Origin: Pardosa pseudoannulata
Taxonomy: Eukaryota; Arthropoda; Arachnida; Araneae; Lycosidae
Assembly (NCBI GenBank): GCA_032207245.1
Contig: JAGEOH010000248.1
Location: forward strand, 1 to 64,000
Length of the DNA: 64,000 bases
Direction of reading: 5' to 3'
Shown in pieces: positions 22,887 to 34,070 of this stretch (positions are counted from its first letter, which is position 1; every line of letters starts with the position of its first letter). The notes below the pieces were generated by a model. That model made no database searches. It was not told the origin of the DNA and saw only the letters and a program-made list of their open reading frames with translations. A program made the translations under genes and the position numbers.

Positions 22887-22896
22887 ATATCCTTTT
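22887..22896 (+). promoter_or_regulatory. candidate U12-type AT-AC 5' splice site, unit 1
   Basis: ATATCCTTTT matches the minor-spliceosome donor consensus at every position and begins exactly where coding similarity between units should end. No good GT donor exists nearby. A TCCTTAAC branch-like motif is present at 23214-23221, but no well-spaced AC follows it. Confidence 0.5.
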
Positions 22897-23396
22897 ATTC
22901 TTGTTTACTTTCAATAGCAAGCTTTTTTTTTAATGAATCATTTAATATTTCAAATTTACAACCTTGGTACAATGTTAATATTTTGGTTACCTATTATGGA
23001 AAAATTAATTTTATATGTGTTGCAGCTAATATATATATATATATATATATATTTATTTACAATTCTGCAAATTATTTTTGATAGCCAGTATTGTGTCTAA
23101 ATTGTAATACTAACTATACTGTAATACTAACTACAAAAAAAAAAAAAAATTTTTTTTTTAATTGAACTATATGGAAACAAGTGTTATAGAAATAAGGAGT
23201 TTAATACATTTTGTCCTTAACAGCTTTATTAATAAAATTGCTAAATATATCTAAGTTTAATGATAGAGAAATACTTTTATATAAATGATATATAAAAAAA
23301 TTGTTTTCGTGGGATTATATCTTAACTATTTTTTCAAAGTTTTTGTAAATTTCATACATAGTAGCAGTGTAGTGCATAGTAGCAACAACATAGTAG

Positions 23397-23451
23397 CAGT
23401 GAAGCAGTGAAAACAAAAATAAAGATGTCAGCTGGAGAAATAAAAGATCAG
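23397..23451 (+). CDS. gene 2 b exon, copy in unit 1 (start approximate)
   Basis: The donor GATCAG|GTACAT is clear. The frame EAVKTKIKMSAGEIKDQ is open back to a stop about 30 bases upstream. A start after TAG at 23396 gives one leading base, as needed after the a exon. The sequence before it is a CAG/TAG-rich repeat, so the acceptor is uncertain. It ends in phase 0, matching exon A. Confidence 0.45.
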
Positions 23452-23484
23452 GTACATATGTGATAATCTTAAATTTAATCATCG

Positions 23485-24944
23485 ATTATTTTTTGTTGCA
23501 GGATAATTCTCAGCCAAAAAACAAACCTTTTTTTTACCTGCCACTTAAGGTACTTTAGAATTTTGGAAAATTAAAAATTTTACTGACCCCGTCATATGAC
23601 AGGCTATATGTTAGTTTATTTATATTTAAGGATTCTCATAATGAAATAAAAAGTATGAAAGTAGAGCTTAAAAGAAAACAAACAACATTCATAATATTGG
23701 TTCATATCAGTTTAAAATATGTTTAATTTGGTATAAATTTAACAAATTACCGTATTTGCTCTACATTATGTTACATTCTCTGCATATAAATTTCATATGA
23801 AAAAACGTATAGGACCAGTTGAAATTGTCTAATTAATTGAACTACAAGTTCATTACAGTAAACCTTTTTAACTATTATAACAAAATATATAAAATAGGGG
23901 TACAATAATGATCAGGAATTGTAAAAGTAGAAACATCCATTTTATAAATATAGCTGTGAAGAGTTTAAACTTTACTTTTATTATGTTATTTGTTTTGTCT
24001 CTTCAAACTAAAATTCTCTCTGAATCTGAAATATATTGCATCTGTGTAGCTTCTATTTTTTGTTATTCAGTTACAGTTGTGTTTTCATTATTCTCTTTCC
24101 CATATATCTAAAATTGACCCTCTCCCACATACATATATTTAAAGCAAAATAATATTAATGCCCGTGCAACCCTCCGTATGTAAAGCTATTTATTTATATA
24201 TACTTTTCAGAAAGAAACTATATTTAAATTTTAAGTATGGAAACAGAAAAGCAGGGTACTATGGGGGTATACTAATAAATTTTAGGATTAATACAAATTT
24301 TATTATAATTAATTTAATTATTATTTTTGCTTTTGATTTCCAATTAAATGTTATCATAGCTTATCTAGCTCACTTAAAATATAAAGGGAGAAATTTTTTA
24401 AGCATGGGAGAACTGATTTTAGAATGACAGAGTAGCAGTAACAGTGATTATGTGATAACAATGCCATAACAAATATCATCACATCAATTGAAAGGTATCT
24501 ACAAGAGCTCCCAAGAGTACAGCCTTGGCACACCAAATAGATCCACAAAGGTACTCATTATAAATATTTAAATATGAGATTTGGTCCTCTCTCTTATATA
24601 TCTAGCTACCTAAGTGATAGAAAATTATTATTGTCAAATCTTAATTAGTGTGGCACCTAATTGAACTTGTTGTAAAAGTAAATATTATGAAACTTGATTA
24701 AATTTTTGTGTATTAGTAATGTATATATCATTATAATAAATTTGCTTATTTTTTATTTTAAGTCTGTAGTCTCTCAGAATGTGTGGTTGAATTTAACTTA
24801 AATAACCTACACAACGCAACCCAAATAACATATAGTCTTTGTTGACTAAAAAATAAATATCACTATAGATTTGATCATAGGTAAATACCTAAAATTTAAT
24901 GAGAGCTACACAACAACAAGTTTTTTAATGCTTTGTTTGCTGTT
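23485..24944. other. segment present only in unit 1
   Basis: Unit 2 jumps from the position equivalent to 23485 directly to that equivalent to 24945. The segment is AT-rich without a convincing exon. Its left end (to about 23620) is the dispersed repeat also seen inverted at 3990-4500. Whether it is an insertion here or a deletion in unit 2 cannot be told. Confidence 0.6.
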
Positions 24945-25344
24945 GATTTTTAGCTGCTATACCATTTTATGTTCCCAAAATATTTATTTTTTTGATCTAC
25001 TGATTTCAATTGTTAGTTCATATATACTTGTATATGTATGTGGATATTGTTTACATGCACTATGTCATCCCTTTTACTTCAAAAATACTTATAAAGCTTT
25101 TCACTGGAAACAAATTCAAATTAATCTGTAAAAAGTCTTTATTATGCTGTATTGTAAAATTAAAAATTTATAACATAGTGTCATTTACTTCTGATGTACA
25201 GATATAAGGAATTTGTGAGCAAGTTTAGCATTATTCTTGATTTATATCAGTGGTTCTTAAACTTTTTATCTCAATGAACCCTTTTCTCACTACATGCATA
25301 ACAATTGAACCCCTGAAGAAAAATTACCTACAAATAATTAAGGG

Positions 25345-25577
25345 TGTTCAGTACGTAGTGATTTATTTTACTCCTTTTTGGTGTAAAATGCTCAAGATTT
25401 ATTAGAATTTACTCAAAATCATAGAATTTACTCAAAACCATAGAATTTACTCTAAACCATTTTATTTTGTCACACAACGAAAACGATTCTCTCAAAAAAC
25501 TCTTATATTGCCATTCTTTCCACTTAATTTTTAAAATTACATTAAAACAAAGATAATAATAAAGTAGAGGCGCAACA
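25345..25577 (-). repeat. BEL element 3' LTR
   Basis: 233 bases, starting TGTTCAG and ending CGCAACA as written on the plus strand. It differs from the other LTR at one position (C here, T at 31345). Confidence 0.93.
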
Positions 25578-25690
25578 TCCTCCCACCTAAGTTAATTTTA
25601 GCTTAAATTTAACTTACTAGTTACAGTCACAACAATAAGAAAATATCAAACAATAATAAAATGGTACAATAAAGAAAATTATAAACAGTT

Positions 25691-26135
25691 TTACAAGTCC
25701 AGTCTTTTAGGTACTTTGATTGTACGACCTGCTCGAGTCTTTTCAATCTGAGGTTCAGAACTTATCTTACACATGTCATCAGTTACACGATTTGCACAAG
25801 TTGCATCTCCCACTTTCTCAGCTGAAAATTTCTGAATAAGAGTGTTATTGTTGGAGATTTCAAGTGGGTACAATCTTTGAATTGGTCTCAACAATTGTCC
25901 GTTAGTCGTTTTTGAGTTTCACAAGTCTTGTAATTCCATCCCTCCCCGGAAGAATTTAAATTATTTTACCTAGGGGCCAGTTGATTCGTTTGGTGTTATC
26001 ATTTCCTATCAATACAACATCACCAATATTCACTTTCACAGTTTTCTTGTTTTCTGATTTTTGAATAAGTGATCCTAGATATTCAGATCTAAACCTGTTT
26101 CTCAAATCCTTTTGCAGATTTTCTCTATATTTGAC
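25691..26135 (-). pseudogene. BEL integrase C-terminal region, broken
   Basis: The final minus-strand frame (25691-25894) contains LRPIQRLYPLEI and ends TRAGRTIKVPKRLDL, typical of the C-terminus of BEL polyproteins. Upstream, a DUF5641-like segment (VNIGDVVLIGNDNTKRINWP) is separated from it by a stop near 25960 and a change of frame near 25910. Confidence 0.75.
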
Positions 26136-26816
26136 TCATTTATTAAGACTTTTGTGACCAACGTCATCAAGATCAGGAACACCACAATTTCGAATGTCTT
26201 GAAGAAATAGAGATGGACTTAAAGGCGTTAAAGTTGCGTCATTTTCAGCCACATATGTTAATGGACGAGAGTTGACGACTGCTTCACAGTCACAGAGAAT
26301 CGTGCGCATTTCTTCCGAAGTTAATGAAGCTCTGCCTAGAACTCGTCTCAACAATCTCTTGAGAATTCCTATTAATCTCTCCCACCAACCTCCCCACCAT
26401 GAGGCAGTTATGGGATTGAACTTCCACTGAATTGGTGGTATAGATGTTTCATCAATTATCTGCTTCCAGTTTAGATTTTGAAGTGCATTCAAAGCTCCTA
26501 CAAAATTGGTTCCATTATCGCAGTATATGACCCTACTCCGTCCTCTACGCGCTATGAATCTCCTAAGAGATAGCAAAAAACTCTCGGTAGATAAGGATTC
26601 AACCAACTCTAAATGGACTGCTCTGTAAACACCGCAGGTGAATAAACAAATCCAAGCTTTCTCGTTACCTCTCAGGATCACTGGACCAGTAAAGTCTATT
26701 CCACAAACTTCAAACACAGCTGCTTCTCGTAGTCTATCTTCTGGAGGAGGTACAGTATAAGCTTCTAGATTTTTCGCGGAAAATCTTCTACACACTGTAC
26801 ACTTATTAATGATAGA
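26136..26816 (-). CDS. BEL integrase catalytic core segment
   Basis: 219 residues from the first Met (26795). It carries the zinc-binding end (CRRFSAKNLE) and the catalytic D, D, E pattern: VCGIDFTGPV, IYCDNGTNFVG, and later a Glu in WWERLIGILKR. The preceding TGA at 26817 is in the same frame and separates it from the zinc-binding N-terminus (HAGTQILINILRERFWIL). It ends at another TGA in the same frame. Confidence 0.85.
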   Translation of the reverse strand, partial: SIINKCTVCRRFSAKNLEAYTVPPPEDRLREAAVFEVCGIDFTGPVILRGNEKAWICLFTCGVYRAVHLELVESLSTESFLLSLRRFIARRGRSRVIYCDNGTNFVGALNALQNLNWKQIIDETSIPPIQWKFNPITASWWGGWWERLIGILKRLLRRVLGRASLTSEEMRTILCDCEAVVNSRPLTYVAENDATLTPLSPSLFLQDIRNCGVPDLDDVGHKSLNK

Positions 26817-28769
26817 TCACACAGTTTTTCGAGAATTAAGAATCCAAAATCTTTCTCGTAGGATGTTAATCAAAATTTGAGTACCAGCGTGTGCATTTTT
26901 TTCATGATAATATCGTACTAATTTCTCGACAACCGCATGTTTCGATGAGAGAATAGCTGGCATCTTAAAATCTTCTGTATCTTGTCGTAAAGTAAGTTTA
27001 GTTTTCAGCCTGAGAATTCCACTTTGATCCACGAATACTCCTAAAGTTTTTAATTTATCATCTCTCTCGTTCATAAAACAATCTTCTTGGACCATTTTGA
27101 TCAACACTTTCTCGGCTTCGAAAATTTCATCTGAATTAAGGTGTCCATGTCTTCTCTCATTTTGTTTGGATCGACAATTGAAGGCGAATCTTAGAATCCA
27201 GGCAATAAGATTAATTATTTTCTGATATTTGGAAAAATATCTGTAATACCAATCTCTCTCGGTAACTAAACATGTAGCAACTAAGGATTTCTTTACAGCT
27301 GAAACTATGCTTTTTTTCTTTTCTTTAACAATCTCACTTTCATTTAAATCTATATGACCATTTGGCCACTCTTCTTTAGGTAAGTAAAGCCAACTTGGAC
27401 CTAACCACCAGTTAGATTTCAATAAACTTAGAGCTGAACAACCTCTACTCGGAAGATCGGCCGGATTCATAGAGCCGGGAACATGTCTCCATGAATTTGT
27501 ATTTGTTAGACTTCTTATTTCTTTCACTCTATTCTGGACAAATACATTCCAGGCTTCTTCTCTCGTTATCCATGCCAAGACCGTGGAAGAATCAGTCCAG
27601 AAGTAAACTTCTTCACACTGAATATCCGCCAAAATTGATGACGAAAGTCGTGATGCTATAGTAGCTGCAAGTAGTTCAAGTCTCGCGATAGTGATTTCTT
27701 CTTTTCCAGTTGGTGCAACTCTGTTCCTGGCTTGTATCAGCTGTACTTGGACAGAATCAAAAGTTTCTATTCGGATGAAAGCAACTACGGCATAAGCATG
27801 CCTACTGGCATCGCAGAAAATATGTACTGAAGTATTATCACTTGTACTCTTCGAACCAAAATATCTCGGAAAACGAATTTTCTCTAGATAATTACTCTCT
27901 CTTAACCACTTCAAAAATTTAGTTCTCGTTTCGGGAGAAACTTCTTCATCCCATGTTATCTTTTGCCTCCACGTTTCTTGAAGCAATAATTTAGGGATAA
28001 GGATCACGGGACAATATATTCCAAGAGGATCAAATAATCTGTGAGCTGTGGATAAGATTGTTCTCTTAGTTACTTTCGCAAAACATAATTCATTTAAACT
28101 TCCAGTATTTATTCTCAGCGTGTCGGATTTTTTATTCCATTTTAAACCTAGCACATTTGTATCAGCAGAAGGATCAGCATTAATATCATTGAACTCCCAC
28201 CCTCTAAGCTCAAATTTTCTCTCAGCCATTACTTCAGTTGACACGTTAATAAAAACCTCAAGTTCCCTTTCATTTTTAACACAACTGATACAGTTGTCAA
28301 CATAAAAACTGTGCACAAGGTTTTGAATAACAGCCTTTGGATACGAGGATTCTCCAGCTTCTATTTTCTCTAAAACAGTTTTAAGGTGTAACTGAATCGT
28401 AGAGTTTAGAAGAAAAGGACTGCTTGATACACCAAAAACCACATGACAATGCCTGTATTCTATCAGATGACCATCACTATCTAACCACAAGAATCTTAGA
28501 TAATCTCTGTCTGTGGGTGAAACACTTATTTGTAGGAATGCCTTACGTATGTCGGCAATAACTCCAATCTCCTCTTTTCGAAATCGTGTTAGAATACTTG
28601 GAAGTTGCTCTATTAGATTTGGACCCTTTTCTAAGCAATCGTTAAGACTGGGAAATCCTTTTACTTTAGCTGAAGCATCAAAGACAGGCCTAATCTTTGT
28701 AGTGCTATTTTCTTTGATGACTTCTCGATGAGGAAGGTAAAGTACTTGTTCTTGCTCATTTTTGACAAC
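26817..28769 (-). CDS. BEL reverse transcriptase, RNase H and integrase N-terminus
   Basis: The first Met is at 28490 (557 residues), but the frame is open back to the TAG at 28770, where the reverse transcriptase begins. The active-site region reads FYVDNCISCV, Asn standing in the usual second Asp position; I recall this Asn as common in arthropod BEL copies. RNase H motifs follow (IFCDASRHAYAVVAF, IARLELLAATIASRL, VYFWTDSSTVLAWI), then a Peptidase A17-type linker and the integrase H-H region (YYHEKNAHAGTQ). It ends at TGA 26817. Confidence 0.9.
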   Translation of the reverse strand, partial: VVKNEQEQVLYLPHREVIKENSTTKIRPVFDASAKVKGFPSLNDCLEKGPNLIEQLPSILTRFRKEEIGVIADIRKAFLQISVSPTDRDYLRFLWLDSDGHLIEYRHCHVVFGVSSSPFLLNSTIQLHLKTVLEKIEAGESSYPKAVIQNLVHSFYVDNCISCVKNERELEVFINVSTEVMAERKFELRGWEFNDINADPSADTNVLGLKWNKKSDTLRINTGSLNELCFAKVTKRTILSTAHRLFDPLGIYCPVILIPKLLLQETWRQKITWDEEVSPETRTKFLKWLRESNYLEKIRFPRYFGSKSTSDNTSVHIFCDASRHAYAVVAFIRIETFDSVQVQLIQARNRVAPTGKEEITIARLELLAATIASRLSSSILADIQCEEVYFWTDSSTVLAWITREEAWNVFVQNRVKEIRSLTNTNSWRHVPGSMNPADLPSRGCSALSLLKSNWWLGPSWLYLPKEEWPNGHIDLNESEIVKEKKKSIVSAVKKSLVATCLVTERDWYYRYFSKYQKIINLIAWILRFAFNCRSKQNERRHGHLNSDEIFEAEKVLIKMVQEDCFMNERDDKLKTLGVFVDQSGILRLKTKLTLRQDTEDFKMPAILSSKHAVVEKLVRYYHEKNAHAGTQILINILRERFWILNSRKTV

Positions 28770-31073
28770 CTATTCGATTATGCCCTCTTTAAGCCATTCA
28801 TCAAAAACATTTCCATATGATTCATAATTAGACTCGGTTTTAAGACGTGTAACAGTTTTGTCCAGTCTTCTCTTAGCTAAATCAAAATAATCTGGGAGTG
28901 GTGGATGGTCTTCCAACCATGGCAAATCTACCTCAAAACGCTCATCTTCTACATGAACCGTATTCAGAAAATGTAATCGAGCTGCTTCCTGCAATTCAGT
29001 CTGGTTCCTCTTGACTGATGGGTCAATAATGCCAAGTGTATCCAAAGTCCACAAATCTGTTATCGTCTTCCCTGTAGACAACATAGATGTAACTAATAAT
29101 GATGAACCTTTCTCACTTGAAGTATTGTGCATTCGTCCCATAACTGACCACCCAAGTTTTGTTTCGATGGCTACAAGACCACAAGGTATTTCGCGACGAC
29201 CACCCGTCATGAGTTTTCCAGTTATATCAGCCCCAATAAGGATTTCAATGGTATCTTCATAATCATCCACAATATTTATATTATAAGCAGCTAACTCCTC
29301 CTTGCAAAGCTTATTGACAGTAGGTGGCATCGACTTACAAATAATTTCTTGACTTAGAACTTTGAAGTTACAATTATAATTCCCTTGCACCTTTGATAAA
29401 TACAAAGTGTATACATCATGTTTACATACCTCTGTGTTTTCTCCACCAAATAAAGAATGCTGTAAATATTCACAATCCTGTGGCTCATAGTTCATTTCTT
29501 CAGCTGTACTTCGTAGTAAATATGATCGCTGCGAATCTGTATCTATGATAGCTCTTGCGGCACGTTTTATGCCCTTACCTCTAATTATAACTTTGAATGT
29601 TTGCAGCATCACATCTGGAGTAGTAGATAAGTTAGAAAGGGCTTGATCTACTTCAGAACTCTCAGTTTTCTTTTCAACTCCAGATGACTCTTTATCTCTA
29701 GATATAGCTATTTGTTGCATTTCTCTGCACAAAAGAATGTGGTGTTTTTTACCACAACACAAGCAACCAGCTTTCAAATTGCAATCTCGAATTAAATGTC
29801 CAGATTTCAAACATAAAAAACAGTTGTGAGACTGTTGAACAAGTGACTCCCTTTGCCCCAAGGGTATTTGTCTTGCTTTTAAACAATCTCCAGAATAATG
29901 TGAATTAGAACAGAATATACACTGCCTTGATGCCTGAAACTTTGATACTTGAGATGAAGTTAAAAGATCTGTTGCACTAGGAACACCAGAACATTTTTTA
30001 TTCTTAAATTTGTTCTCGGTCATTCTTTTCTCACTTGAAAATTTATTATATTTTGCTTCGGCTTTTGATTTGGAAGTGTCAAAACTTCGAGAAGCTAAGA
30101 AAATGCATTCTTCTGCTTCAACTTCAACTTGTAAAAATTCTAAAATGCATTCTAAATCCCTTTTCTCAATAATTTTACTTTGTTTAGCATCATCTGAATT
30201 CACTTCTCGAACTCTACGATGAGCAGATCTATAACGCTCCCAAGCAACGAGCGTTTCTTCGGGTAACGATGACTCAACTAGGGGAAACAACATTGCGGCA
30301 TATTTTTCCCTAGTTACCCCCAATAGCTCAAGTGAACGGAGTTTACTTTCAAGTTGATCAAACAATTTTCTTAAAGAATGTTTTGAGCAGCTCTGTTTTT
30401 GAAGAACTAAAGCTAATAAGTCTCTAACATATACTTGAATTAATAATTCTTCTCTACCAAAACGCATTTTTAACTGTTTTAAGGCTTTTTCATAACTATT
30501 ACCACCCGGAGGGAAACTCTTAATTAATTCTTCGGCTGAGCTACCTCTTTCCATCGCTTGAGATAAATACGAAAATTTATCGTGAAAATCAATATTGATG
30601 TCTTCATCAATCTTTTGAAATTGACCCCAAAAATAGAGCCAGTTATGCACGTTTCCGTCAAACGTTGGTAGTTTTATTTTTGGATAATGTAATAAGGTAT
30701 TTGGCAGCAAAATAATTTTCAAACTTTCATCTTTAGAAGACAATTGTTCTCTCGTCAATGCTTCTAGTTTCTGTTTTAAAGATCTCCAGCGATCAATATA
30801 TAATTCCGACTCATCAATTTCTTTTTCTATCTCTGTATCGGAAATATTTTCACAATATAACAATTGCTTATATTTCTCTTCACATTCTATCATTAATAAA
30901 GCTTTCTCCTCAATAAGCTTTAATTTGTTGATTTTATCAGCACAGTTCAGTTTAATCTCTTCATCGTCAAAAGTATTACATGCACGAGTAAACAACCTTC
31001 TAAGTTGTTTCCTATATTTCAATACGGCTTCCATAATGAATACAGAATAAACAAAATGTACAAATATTTTCAC
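28770..31073 (-). CDS. BEL Gag, protease and start of reverse transcriptase
   Basis: 767 residues. The likely start is the second Met (residue 14, about 31034), since the first stretch reads as leader. A DUF1759-type Gag core lies near residues 130-330 (KLPTFDGNVHNWLYFWGQF). Three zinc knuckles follow near residues 385-450 (CIFCSNSHYSGDC, CFLCLKSGHLIRDC, CLCCGKKHHILLC). The aspartic protease signature near residue 510 reads IIDTDSQRSYL: the Gly of the usual D-T/S-G is Asp, so protease activity is doubtful. The frame ends at a single TAG beyond which the same frame continues as polymerase. Confidence 0.9.
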   Translation of the reverse strand: MKIFVHFVYSVFIMEAVLKYRKQLRRLFTRACNTFDDEEIKLNCADKINKLKLIEEKALLMIECEEKYKQLLYCENISDTEIEKEIDESELYIDRWRSLKQKLEALTREQLSSKDESLKIILLPNTLLHYPKIKLPTFDGNVHNWLYFWGQFQKIDEDINIDFHDKFSYLSQAMERGSSAEELIKSFPPGGNSYEKALKQLKMRFGREELLIQVYVRDLLALVLQKQSCSKHSLRKLFDQLESKLRSLELLGVTREKYAAMLFPLVESSLPEETLVAWERYRSAHRRVREVNSDDAKQSKIIEKRDLECILEFLQVEVEAEECIFLASRSFDTSKSKAEAKYNKFSSEKRMTENKFKNKKCSGVPSATDLLTSSQVSKFQASRQCIFCSNSHYSGDCLKARQIPLGQRESLVQQSHNCFLCLKSGHLIRDCNLKAGCLCCGKKHHILLCREMQQIAISRDKESSGVEKKTESSEVDQALSNLSTTPDVMLQTFKVIIRGKGIKRAARAIIDTDSQRSYLLRSTAEEMNYEPQDCEYLQHSLFGGENTEVCKHDVYTLYLSKVQGNYNCNFKVLSQEIICKSMPPTVNKLCKEELAAYNINIVDDYEDTIEILIGADITGKLMTGGRREIPCGLVAIETKLGWSVMGRMHNTSSEKGSSLLVTSMLSTGKTITDLWTLDTLGIIDPSVKRNQTELQEAARLHFLNTVHVEDERFEVDLPWLEDHPPLPDYFDLAKRRLDKTVTRLKTESNYESYGNVFDEWLKEGIIE

Positions 31074-31116
31074 TCACTCACAAAATGCAGCCGTAATCCT
31101 GTTGCCGGACGCCAGA

Positions 31117-31349
31117 TGTTCAGTACGTAGTGATTTATTTTACTCCTTTTTGGTGTAAAATGCTCAAGATTTATTAGAATTTACTCAAAATCATAGAATT
31201 TACTCAAAACCATAGAATTTACTCTAAACCATTTTATTTTGTCACACAACGAAAACGATTCTCTCAAAAAACTCTTATATTGCCATTCTTTCCACTTAAT
31301 TTTTAAAATTACATTAAAACAAAGATAATAATAAAGTAGAGGCGTAACA
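31117..31349 (-). repeat. BEL element 5' LTR
   Basis: 233 bases, same length as the other LTR. It is followed by AAGGG and then sequence colinear with unit 2. Confidence 0.93.
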
Positions 31350-31500
31350 AAGGGTATATTATGTATCAATGATTAGGCATAATCATAAAAACTAAAAATA
31401 TAAATTATTAAAAAATATAGACAGTACTTACAAAAGAGGGTCAAGATATATTGATGACTGTTTCACACCTTCTTGTGTTTTAATGTATTATATGGTTTAA

Positions 31501-32342
31501 TACTAGAATGTCTGGGATTTTGATTACCCTTAAATGTCTACCAGTGTCATTTTGACAATGCAATATAAAATGTATGAAATAATTGTAATAACTAAATAAT
31601 TGCAGGACTAGTGTTCAGTAGGTTTTAGTTTTAAGACTTTTTAATATTCATATGTTATGTAGTTTAATATATAGTTATCATATATTATGACACTTTATAT
31701 CATAAAAAAACTGTAACAAAACAAGTTACTTAATCTTGTAAAATGAAATTAAACGATAATATTCATAAACATTAGTATAATAAGCAAATCGTAATTTTTC
31801 TCAGTATGGAAATTTTTTTAATCATTTTTATACCTAATGTTTTGTACATACCTCATTTGCAATAGATATAGTGACACTAAATTTTTCCTGTACATTATCC
31901 ACACACCATTTTTATACAAGAGACGTGCATTTTTTTAGTTGCTGTCATTTCAGGGTGTCTGCTCTGCACAAGGTTTGAAAATCTGATGAAATTTTTTTAT
32001 GGGCAGATAAGCAAATGCTGTGTAATGAACTACTTAGACACAAAAATCTAAACATAATCGATTAATTTCTACTTTGAACCCAATAACACTGCATTCAAGG
32101 TCAAACAAATGTGCAGTAGTACTTAGGAAGTCCTTAGTGTCACAGTGACACCAGCAGACTTTCTAGGTATATTTGGTTGTAAAATCTCTCCCAATTAACC
32201 TAGAGCCACAAAAGTTTTTCTGTGTAATCATCATTGAAAATGATTAAAAGTCATAAATTTTCAAATTCTCCTCAAAAATGCGTAAAGGAGAACAAATTAA
32301 ACAGGCTCTGGTGTCCTATTGACACTGAAAGACTTTCTAGAG
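31501..32342. mobile_element. piggyBac-type non-autonomous element, unit 1
   Basis: The ends TACTAGAATGTCT and, inverted, CTCTAGAAAGTCT are flanked by TTAA on both sides (31497-31500 and 32343-32346). The interior holds the palindrome GTGTCACAGTGACAC near the right side and no transposase. It was duplicated with the host segment (partner at 36138). Confidence 0.7.
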
Positions 32343-32918
32343 TTAAATGACTCATTATCACATTGCTTTTCAGTTCCCGATTGTTGTGTTTTTGGCTTAT
32401 TAGTTACTATTATTAATCCTATGTAAAAGATTAGGAAAAAATTAGAGAATGAATATACAGATTTTGTTTAAAATTGTGATGGTATTTTAAAATTTCTCAA
32501 GAAGCCCGTGGAAGATTGTTGAAGATCTCTACAGTTCTGTAGAACACACTTCGAGAAATTCTAATTTAGACCAAGCATCACCAGGATTTTTTAGCTATGT
32601 AACAAAATCAATCCATTTGTGAGTATTAAGAAAACATTTTGGATCAATAATATTATTATAAACAATCCTAAAAACAATATAAATATTAACAAAACAACTG
32701 TAAGAATTAAATATAAGAAAGCAACATAATAATTCAAACATTTGTATAAAAACAAACACTTGAATTAACTGTATTTATGAAAATACTATTTAATATCAAT
32801 TTGATATTGTTTTACATACTTCTATTTGTTTATGATATCATTTTTAATTAATAATAATAATTATTTCATTGCTTTACTATAATTACATTACTTTTCATGC
32901 ATTGCTAAACTTTGTAGA

Positions 32919-33047
32919 TTGGTTTGGTTTCGTTTGGAGTGCAACAGTCTACTGTTTTGTACACGAGGGCTAATGAGACCGGGACCTACAGTTTAAAGCC
33001 GATTCTGAATGGCTACAAACATCCATGCCAGCAGCAGGATTCGAACC
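32919..33047 (-). repeat. SINE truncated at the duplication junction
   Basis: It begins TTGGTTTGGTTTCG (the SINE tail on this strand) and stops just past the B box (GGATTCGAACC), where about seven foreign bases lead into unit 2. The complete version of the same insertion is at 37555-37733. Confidence 0.85.
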
Positions 33048-33892
33048 TACAGCAGGAAATTGGCTATTCTGTATTGGTACATGAGTGTTCATTTACTTGC
33101 CAGGATTTATCAGTATCCTACATACTTATCCCCATGCACCTTATAGATAAAAAAGACTCAACTGATGTATGTATATGGGAATGTCATAAGATTGAAGTGA
33201 ATTAGCATCAGGATAAAAGATCAGTGAGAAAGGGAAGTTGGTTTGAATTGAGTTATTTGGGTCTCTACTAAATTTTAATGCTAACTTATATGTGAGCTGA
33301 TAAATTGCCTTGTGATTATATTGCGCACAAGCTTAAAATATGTAAAAGTTCCATAACTGATTAGTTTAGTTTTTCTAGGGAAGTTCTATTGATTTTGTTC
33401 TAAATTCTTATTCTAAAATTAGAGGGAGGGCATCATTATTGAAATTGACGAAAGTAAATTTGGAATGCATAAGTATAATAATACATTTTTGGTTCAATAA
33501 ACAAAACAAAAATGCATTTAAATACATTAAAATCTCAAGTTTGCATTTGTATTCACTTTACCAACATTTCAAGCTCTCTTTGTCCAAAATATGCGTCTAA
33601 ATCATGTATAAATACAAGACAAAACACAAATCGTAAACATCACTTGTCGATATTTTGGCAATCACTTGAACAAAAATATAGCAAAAACATGGCATCTGAT
33701 CCCCAGAACTGGGATTCAGCCTTCTTTTATTATACATAAACTTTGTATAAATAAAGACAACTTCTTTCAGGTTTTTTCTTTTCTTTTCATATTTTGAAAG
33801 TTGTACAATCTTTAATATTTTACTAGCATTTCATAATTGAAAACATTAATTAGTATATATCATACAGATTTGTTTTTTATGACAAAAGAAAG

Positions 33893-34070
33893 CCGAATGA
33901 TGGCCGATTGGTTAGAGTGCTGGCCTTTGGTACCTGAGTTTGTGGGTTCGAATCCCATTGTGACATGGATGTTCGTAGCCGTTCGGAATCAACTGTAAAC
34001 TGTAGGTCCCAGTGTCATTAGCCCTCATGTTGCAAAAAGTAGACCGTTGCAGTCCAAACCAAACCAAACC
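33893..34070 (+). repeat. tRNA-derived SINE, duplicated copy of 21818-21996
   Basis: Same insertion and same flanking ATGACAAAAGAAA as in unit 1, with a handful of base differences. Confidence 0.9.

Larger units (their letters stand above)
25345..31349 (-). mobile_element. complete BEL/Pao LTR retrotransposon, coding defective
   Basis: Two 233-base LTRs (TG...CA ends) differ at one base by eye, and AAGGG flanks both sides (25340-25344 and 31350-31354). Unit 2 has the unoccupied site with a single AAGGG at about 35990, so the insertion is direct and later than the tandem duplication. Reading on the minus strand, a primer-binding-like TGGCGTCCGG follows the 5' LTR, and a purine tract (AGGTGGGAGGA) precedes the 3' LTR. 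Gag, protease, reverse transcriptase, RNase H and integrase are all recognisable in one frame broken by stops. It lies in an intron of gene 2 in the opposite orientation. Confidence 0.95.
20974..33047. repeat. tandem duplication, unit 1 (interrupted by a BEL element)
   Basis: From GAAATTGGCTATTCTG onward the sequence matches 33055-37690 at a few percent divergence by eye. Unit 1 contains about 1.46 kb (near 23485-24945) absent from unit 2, and the complete BEL insertion at 25345-31349. It ends inside a SINE truncated near its B box, where unit 2 begins. Confidence 0.85.

Noticed and set aside
24871..25207. Open frames of 65-86 residues conserved between the two duplication units (also at 35536-35854)
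   Set aside because: Both units are recent copies, so sharing means little. Composition is that of AT-rich intron, with no start context or splice signals.
26136..31073. Idea that the TAG at 28770 is a programmed readthrough site
   Set aside because: Two further same-frame stops and a frame change follow in this copy, so ordinary inactivation is simpler.
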